Below, in pieces: positions 60,989 to 64,000 of a stretch of DNA of 64,000 bases. The notes beneath the pieces were generated by a model. That model saw only the letters and a list, made by a program, of their open reading frames with translations, was not told the origin of the DNA and searched no databases. Position numbers and translations under genes: made by a program. Every line of letters begins with the position of its first letter. Position 1 is the stretch's first letter. The stretch covers positions 3,596,001 to 3,660,000 of the forward strand of contig NZ_JALDST010000001.1 of the NCBI RefSeq assembly GCF_022747945.1. Direction: 5' to 3'. Origin of the DNA: Micromonospora sp. R77. GTDB lineage: Bacteria > Actinomycetota > Actinomycetes > Mycobacteriales > Micromonosporaceae.

Positions 60989-62718
60989 GCCGGCACCTCC
61001 GCCGTCTGCTGGGACGACACGATCTCGGCGTACGTCGGGCAGCTCGCCAGCAGTTCCTGATGCCGTCCGATGCCGACCACGCTCCCGTTCTCGAGCACGA
61101 TGATCTGGTCGGCGTCGACGATCGTGGAGACCCGCTGGGCCACGATCACCACCGCCGCGTCCGCGGTGACCGGCCGCAGCGCCGCCCGTAGTCGGGCGTC
61201 GGTGCTGAGGTCGAGCGCCGAGAACGAGTCGTCGAAGAGATAGATCTCCGGCCGCCGGACCAGGGCCCGGGCGATCGCGAGCCGCTGCCGCTGACCGCCG
61301 GAGACGTTCGTGCCGCCCTGCGCGATCGGGGCGTCCAGCCCGCCGGGCATCGCGGTCACGAAGTCCCGTGCCTGGGCGATCTCCAGCGCCTGCCAGAGTT
61401 CCTCGTCGGTGGCGTCCGGGTCGCCGTACCGGAGGTTGCTGGCGACCGTGCCGCTGAACAGGTACGGCCGCTGCGGCACCAGCCCGATCCGCCGCCACAC
61501 CTCGTCCGGTTCCAGCAGCCGGACGTCCACCCCGTCGACCAGCACCGCGCCGGCGGTCGGGTCGACCAGCCGGGGGACCAGCGTGAGCAGGGTGGTCTTG
61601 CCGGCGCCGGTGGAGCCGATGATGGCGGTGGTACGTCCCGGGCCGGTCCGGAACGAGACGTCGTGCAGCACCGGCGCACTCGCCCCCGGGTACTGGAAGG
61701 TGACGTTCCGCAGTTCCAGTTCGGCGCGCCCGGTCACCGCCAGCACCGGATCCTTCGCCGGCACCACCGACGACTCGGTGTCCAGCACCTCGACGATGCG
61801 TTCGGCGCAGACGGCCGCGCGGGGCACCATCATCAGCATGAAGGTGGCCATCATGACCGCCATCAGGATCTGCATCAGATAGGCCAGGAACGCGGTGAGC
61901 GCGCCGACCTGGATCTGGCCGGCGTCCACCCGGTCCGCGCCGAACCAGAGCACGGCGACGCTGGAGGCGTTGAGCACCAGCATCACGATCGGGAAGATCA
62001 GCGCCTGGAGGCGGCCGATCCGCAGCGCGGTGGCGGTCAGGTCGGCGTTCGCGACCCCGAAGCGGCGGGTCTCGTACGGCTCGCGGACGAAGGCGCGGAC
62101 CACCCGGATGCCGCTGATCTGCTCGCGCAGCACCCGGTTCACGGTGTCGATCCGGGTCTGCATGAGCCGGAAGCCCGGCATCATCCGCCGGATCACCAGG
62201 CCCAGCGCGATCGCCAGCACCGGCACGCTGACCAGCATCAGCCAGGAGAGCCCGAGGTCGGTACGGAGCGCCATCACCACCCCGCCGACGCTCATGATCG
62301 GCGCGGAGACCAGCATGGTGCAGCTCAGCAGGACCAGCATCTGCACCTGCTGGACGTCGTTGGTGTTCCGGGTGATCAGCGAGGGTGCGCCGAAGCGGTT
62401 CACCTCCCGGGCCGAGAACCGGTTGACGTGGCCGAAGATGGCCGCCCGGACGTCCCGCCCGAAGCCCATGGCGGTCCGCGCGCCGAGATAGACCGCGGCG
62501 ATGGAGCAGGCGATCTGGAGCAGGCTGACCAGCAGCATCCACCCGCCCGTACGCATGATGTAGCCGGTGTCGCCGCGGGCGATGCCCCGGTCGATGATGT
62601 CGGCGTTGAGGCTCGGCAGGTAGAGCGAGGCGATCGTGCCGACGAACTGGAGCAGCACGACCCCGGCCAGCACCCGCCGGTACGGGCGCAGCCGGTCGCG
62701 GAGCAGACGGATCAGCAT
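60985..62718 (-). CDS. ABC exporter subunit with degenerate ATPase site
   Basis: 577 residues. Six-helix domain, then Walker [12 protein letters not shown], signature [15 protein letters not shown], and Walker [12 protein letters not shown], where Asp replaces the catalytic Glu. One weak and one strong site is typical of asymmetric exporters such as TM287/288 and BmrCD. Its start overlaps the MarR stop by 7 bases and its stop overlaps the partner start (ATGA). Confidence 0.92.
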   Translation of the reverse strand: MLIRLLRDRLRPYRRVLAGVVLLQFVGTIASLYLPSLNADIIDRGIARGDTGYIMRTGGWMLLVSLLQIACSIAAVYLGARTAMGFGRDVRAAIFGHVNRFSAREVNRFGAPSLITRNTNDVQQVQMLVLLSCTMLVSAPIMSVGGVVMALRTDLGLSWLMLVSVPVLAIALGLVIRRMMPGFRLMQTRIDTVNRVLREQISGIRVVRAFVREPYETRRFGVANADLTATALRIGRLQALIFPIVMLVLNASSVAVLWFGADRVDAGQIQVGALTAFLAYLMQILMAVMMATFMLMMVPRAAVCAERIVEVLDTESSVVPAKDPVLAVTGRAELELRNVTFQYPGASAPVLHDVSFRTGPGRTTAIIGSTGAGKTTLLTLVPRLVDPTAGAVLVDGVDVRLLEPDEVWRRIGLVPQRPYLFSGTVASNLRYGDPDATDEELWQALEIAQARDFVTAMPGGLDAPIAQGGTNVSGGQRQRLAIARALVRRPEIYLFDDSFSALDLSTDARLRAALRPVTADAAVVIVAQRVSTIVDADQIIVLENGSVVGIGRHQELLASCPTYAEIVSSQQTAEVPA

Positions 62719-63239
62719 GGACAGCCCCCCGGTGTGGTGTCGTCGGTGGAATCCCGCTCACTGTTCAACCTGCGCAGGTCCCCCTCGGACATGGTCGTGA
62801 TCACTTCGATCAGGAACTCGCGGATCACCTCCTTCTTCGCCGGGTCGGCGTCGACGGAGGTGAGCGGGCGATCGCTGTGGATCATGTCGATGAGGGTGCG
62901 GGTGTGTTCCCGCCCCTTGTCGGTGAGGGTCAGCTGGACGGTGCGCCGGTCGGCGCTGTCCCGGCGACGTTCGACGAAGCCGTCGCGTTCCAGGGTGTCG
63001 ACGATGCCGGTGAGGGTGGCGGGCCGGACGAAGCAGCGTTCGGCCATCTCCCGGTGGGTGCTGTCGCCGACCCGGGCGAGGATCAGCAGCACCCGCATGC
63101 CGGCCGAGGTGAGCCCGTGGTGCTCGGTGAGGTAACGCCCCCAGCCCTGTTCGACGACGTGACCGGCGATCGAGAGCAGTCGGCCGAGCGGCGCCTGACG
63201 CACCAGGTCGGGGAAGCTGACGAGCGGTTCCATCTTCAC
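62712..63239 (-). CDS. MarR-family regulator of the ABC exporter operon
   Basis: 175 residues from GTG 63239, chosen because a TAATCT box ends 7 bases upstream. Winged helix: [59 protein letters not shown], as several matching segments in order. The C terminus ends in Cys-Pro-Cys. It heads the operon with both exporter subunits, so autoregulation relieved by a transported compound is likely. Confidence 0.9.
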   Translation of the reverse strand: MKMEPLVSFPDLVRQAPLGRLLSIAGHVVEQGWGRYLTEHHGLTSAGMRVLLILARVGDSTHREMAERCFVRPATLTGIVDTLERDGFVERRRDSADRRTVQLTLTDKGREHTRTLIDMIHSDRPLTSVDADPAKKEVIREFLIEVITTMSEGDLRRLNSERDSTDDTTPGGCPC

Positions 63240-63246
63240 GGACGTC

Positions 63247-63252
63247 AGATTA
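63247..63252 (-). promoter_or_regulatory. Promoter of the MarR/ABC exporter operon
   Basis: On the minus strand TAATCT (-10) ends 7 bases before GTG 63239, and TTGGGG lies 17 bases upstream as a possible -35. Confidence 0.5.
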
Positions 63253-63296
63253 GCTCCCGGACCGTAAGGCCCCAAACTATTTTCCGGCGGGACGGC

Positions 63297-63824
63297 TCAG
63301 TCGCGGGGGGTGGGCCGACGTCCGGCGGCGGGGTCGTCCGGGGCGGTGGCGATGTAGTCGCGCATCACCTCGGCGACCTCGTGCAGGAACGCCGCGGTGG
63401 CCGCCGCCTGCTCCGGGGTGAGCCGGGCGACCGCCTGTTCGACCCCGGTCAGCATCGGCCGCAACGCCGCCAGCACCTCGGTGACGGCGTGCTCGGTGAC
63501 CTGGAGCGAGAGCCGACGCCGGTCGCTCGGGTGTGGTGCCCGCTCGACGTGACCGGCCTGCACCAGGCGGTCGACCAGGGTGGTGGCCGAGGCGGACCGG
63601 ATGCCGAGCCGGTTGCCGAGTTCCACCGGCCCGAGCGGGTCGGTGCTGGAGACGAGGTGGTCGATGGCGGCGGCGTCGGTCATGCCGATGCCGAGCCGCC
63701 GGGCCAGCGCCGAGCGGGTGTCCCCGGCGATGCGGAGCACCTCGCGCAGCGCGCGGGCGGCCTCGCTGCTCGTCGGCGGGCGGCCCGCCGGTGGCGGTCC
63801 TGCGGTTGACGAAACCCCCTCCAT
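63297..63824 (-). CDS. MarR-family regulator divergent from an MFS exporter
   Basis: 175 residues from ATG 63824. Winged helix: GIGMTDAAAIDHLVSSTDPLGPVELGNRLG, SASATTLVDRLVQAGHVERAPHPSDRRRLSLQVTE, followed by a helical dimerisation region and a Pro/Arg tail. TAGCTT at 63831-63836 is a -10 box 6 bases from the start. The shared intergenic palindrome suggests that it controls the MFS gene and itself. Confidence 0.9.
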   Translation of the reverse strand: MEGVSSTAGPPPAGRPPTSSEAARALREVLRIAGDTRSALARRLGIGMTDAAAIDHLVSSTDPLGPVELGNRLGIRSASATTLVDRLVQAGHVERAPHPSDRRRLSLQVTEHAVTEVLAALRPMLTGVEQAVARLTPEQAAATAAFLHEVAEVMRDYIATAPDDPAAGRRPTPRD

Positions 63825-63846
63825 GGGTAAAAGCTAGCAGGCCGGG

Positions 63847-63865
63847 TAGCTAGAAAATCTAGCTA
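63847..63865. promoter_or_regulatory. MarR operator palindrome
   Basis: TAGCTAGA-AAA-TCTAGCTA (63847-63865) is a perfect 8-bp inverted repeat between the divergent MarR and MFS genes. GCTAGC at 63833-63838 is a further half-site-like element overlapping the MarR -10 region. Confidence 0.65.
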
Positions 63866-63882
63866 AAGTCGAGGAGGTCGTG

Positions 63883-64000
63883 ATGCGGAGCGACGGACGC
63901 GGACGCTGGTGGGGGCTGCTCGCCATCAGCCTCGGCGTGGCGATGATCATCGTGGACGCCACGATCGTGAACGTCGCCGTACCGCAGATCATCCGGGACC
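63883..64000 (+). CDS. MFS multidrug exporter (EmrB/QacA type), 5' part only
   Basis: 39 codons before the window ends. ATG 63883 has GAGGAGG five bases upstream. A basic N terminus is followed by the first helix (WWGLLAISLGVAMIIVDATIVNVAVP) containing the DxTIVNVAxP motif typical of 14-helix DHA2 drug:proton antiporters. Divergent from and probably repressed by the MarR gene. Confidence 0.85.
   Translation, partial: MRSDGRGRWWGLLAISLGVAMIIVDATIVNVAVPQIIRD

Overview
The window is high-G+C actinobacterial DNA. G or C fills nearly every third codon position in the core genes, and the content points to Micromonosporaceae (Micromonospora or Salinispora type): a conservon, a SARP regulator, Tat-exported proteins and a mycobacterial-type LpdA. 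I infer the family from gene content only; the species cannot be read from the sequence.

Layout. (1) 1-6075: tail of a membrane protein, then a nucleoside-type ABC importer (Bmp lipoprotein, ATPase, two permeases). (2) 6087-11733: an accessory block bounded by strong hairpins and visibly less G+C rich. It holds a SARP regulator, a three-gene operon (large glycoside-hydrolase-like protein with duplicated peptidoglycan-binding-like repeats, small membrane protein, Tat-exported M15-like protein without zinc ligands) and a small secreted protein. (3) 11799-17379: cytidine deaminase, thymidine phosphorylase, a DUF4272 protein, an RlmA-type methyltransferase, adenosine deaminase and a uridine-kinase-like NTPase. 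(4) 17572-27757: a conservon (NIT-domain sensor kinase, roadblock, DUF742, GTPase), an orphan substrate-binding lipoprotein, a chimeric protein (IS110-transposase-like N terminus with a conservon-kinase-like tail) and an acidic protein. (5) 27906-36500: a PadR/permease-prefix pair, then cydABDC preceded by M56 peptidase and BlaI genes. (6) 36755-43421: deoC, a full and a half-length aldehyde dehydrogenase, upp, a GPP34 protein and a phosphopentomutase-like enzyme. (7) 43471-58588: Ser/Thr kinase, a methylmalonyl-CoA-mutase-type subunit, M20 amidohydrolase, DUF4349 lipoprotein, assorted enzymes, LpdA, a HigBA module and DedA. (8) 58946-64000: a heterodimeric ABC exporter under a MarR regulator, and a second MarR divergent from an MFS exporter.

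How the genes work together. Regions 1, 3 and 6 form a nucleoside salvage and catabolism network: uptake, deamination, phosphorolysis, pentose-phosphate isomerisation, cleavage to glyceraldehyde-3-phosphate plus acetaldehyde, acetaldehyde oxidation and uracil reuse. Region 5 couples cytochrome bd and its CydDC assembly exporter to a BlaI/M56 sensor-repressor pair. Region 8 is drug or toxic-metabolite efflux.

Quality note. Seven genes are broken by single-base indels, mostly in short G/C runs; one of them carries two indels that compensate. Each becomes a normal family member when one base is added or removed (two in that gene). This looks more like residual sequencing error than seven real pseudogenes. 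Ten genes have a TANNNT box 6-8 nt before the start codon, suggesting leaderless transcripts.
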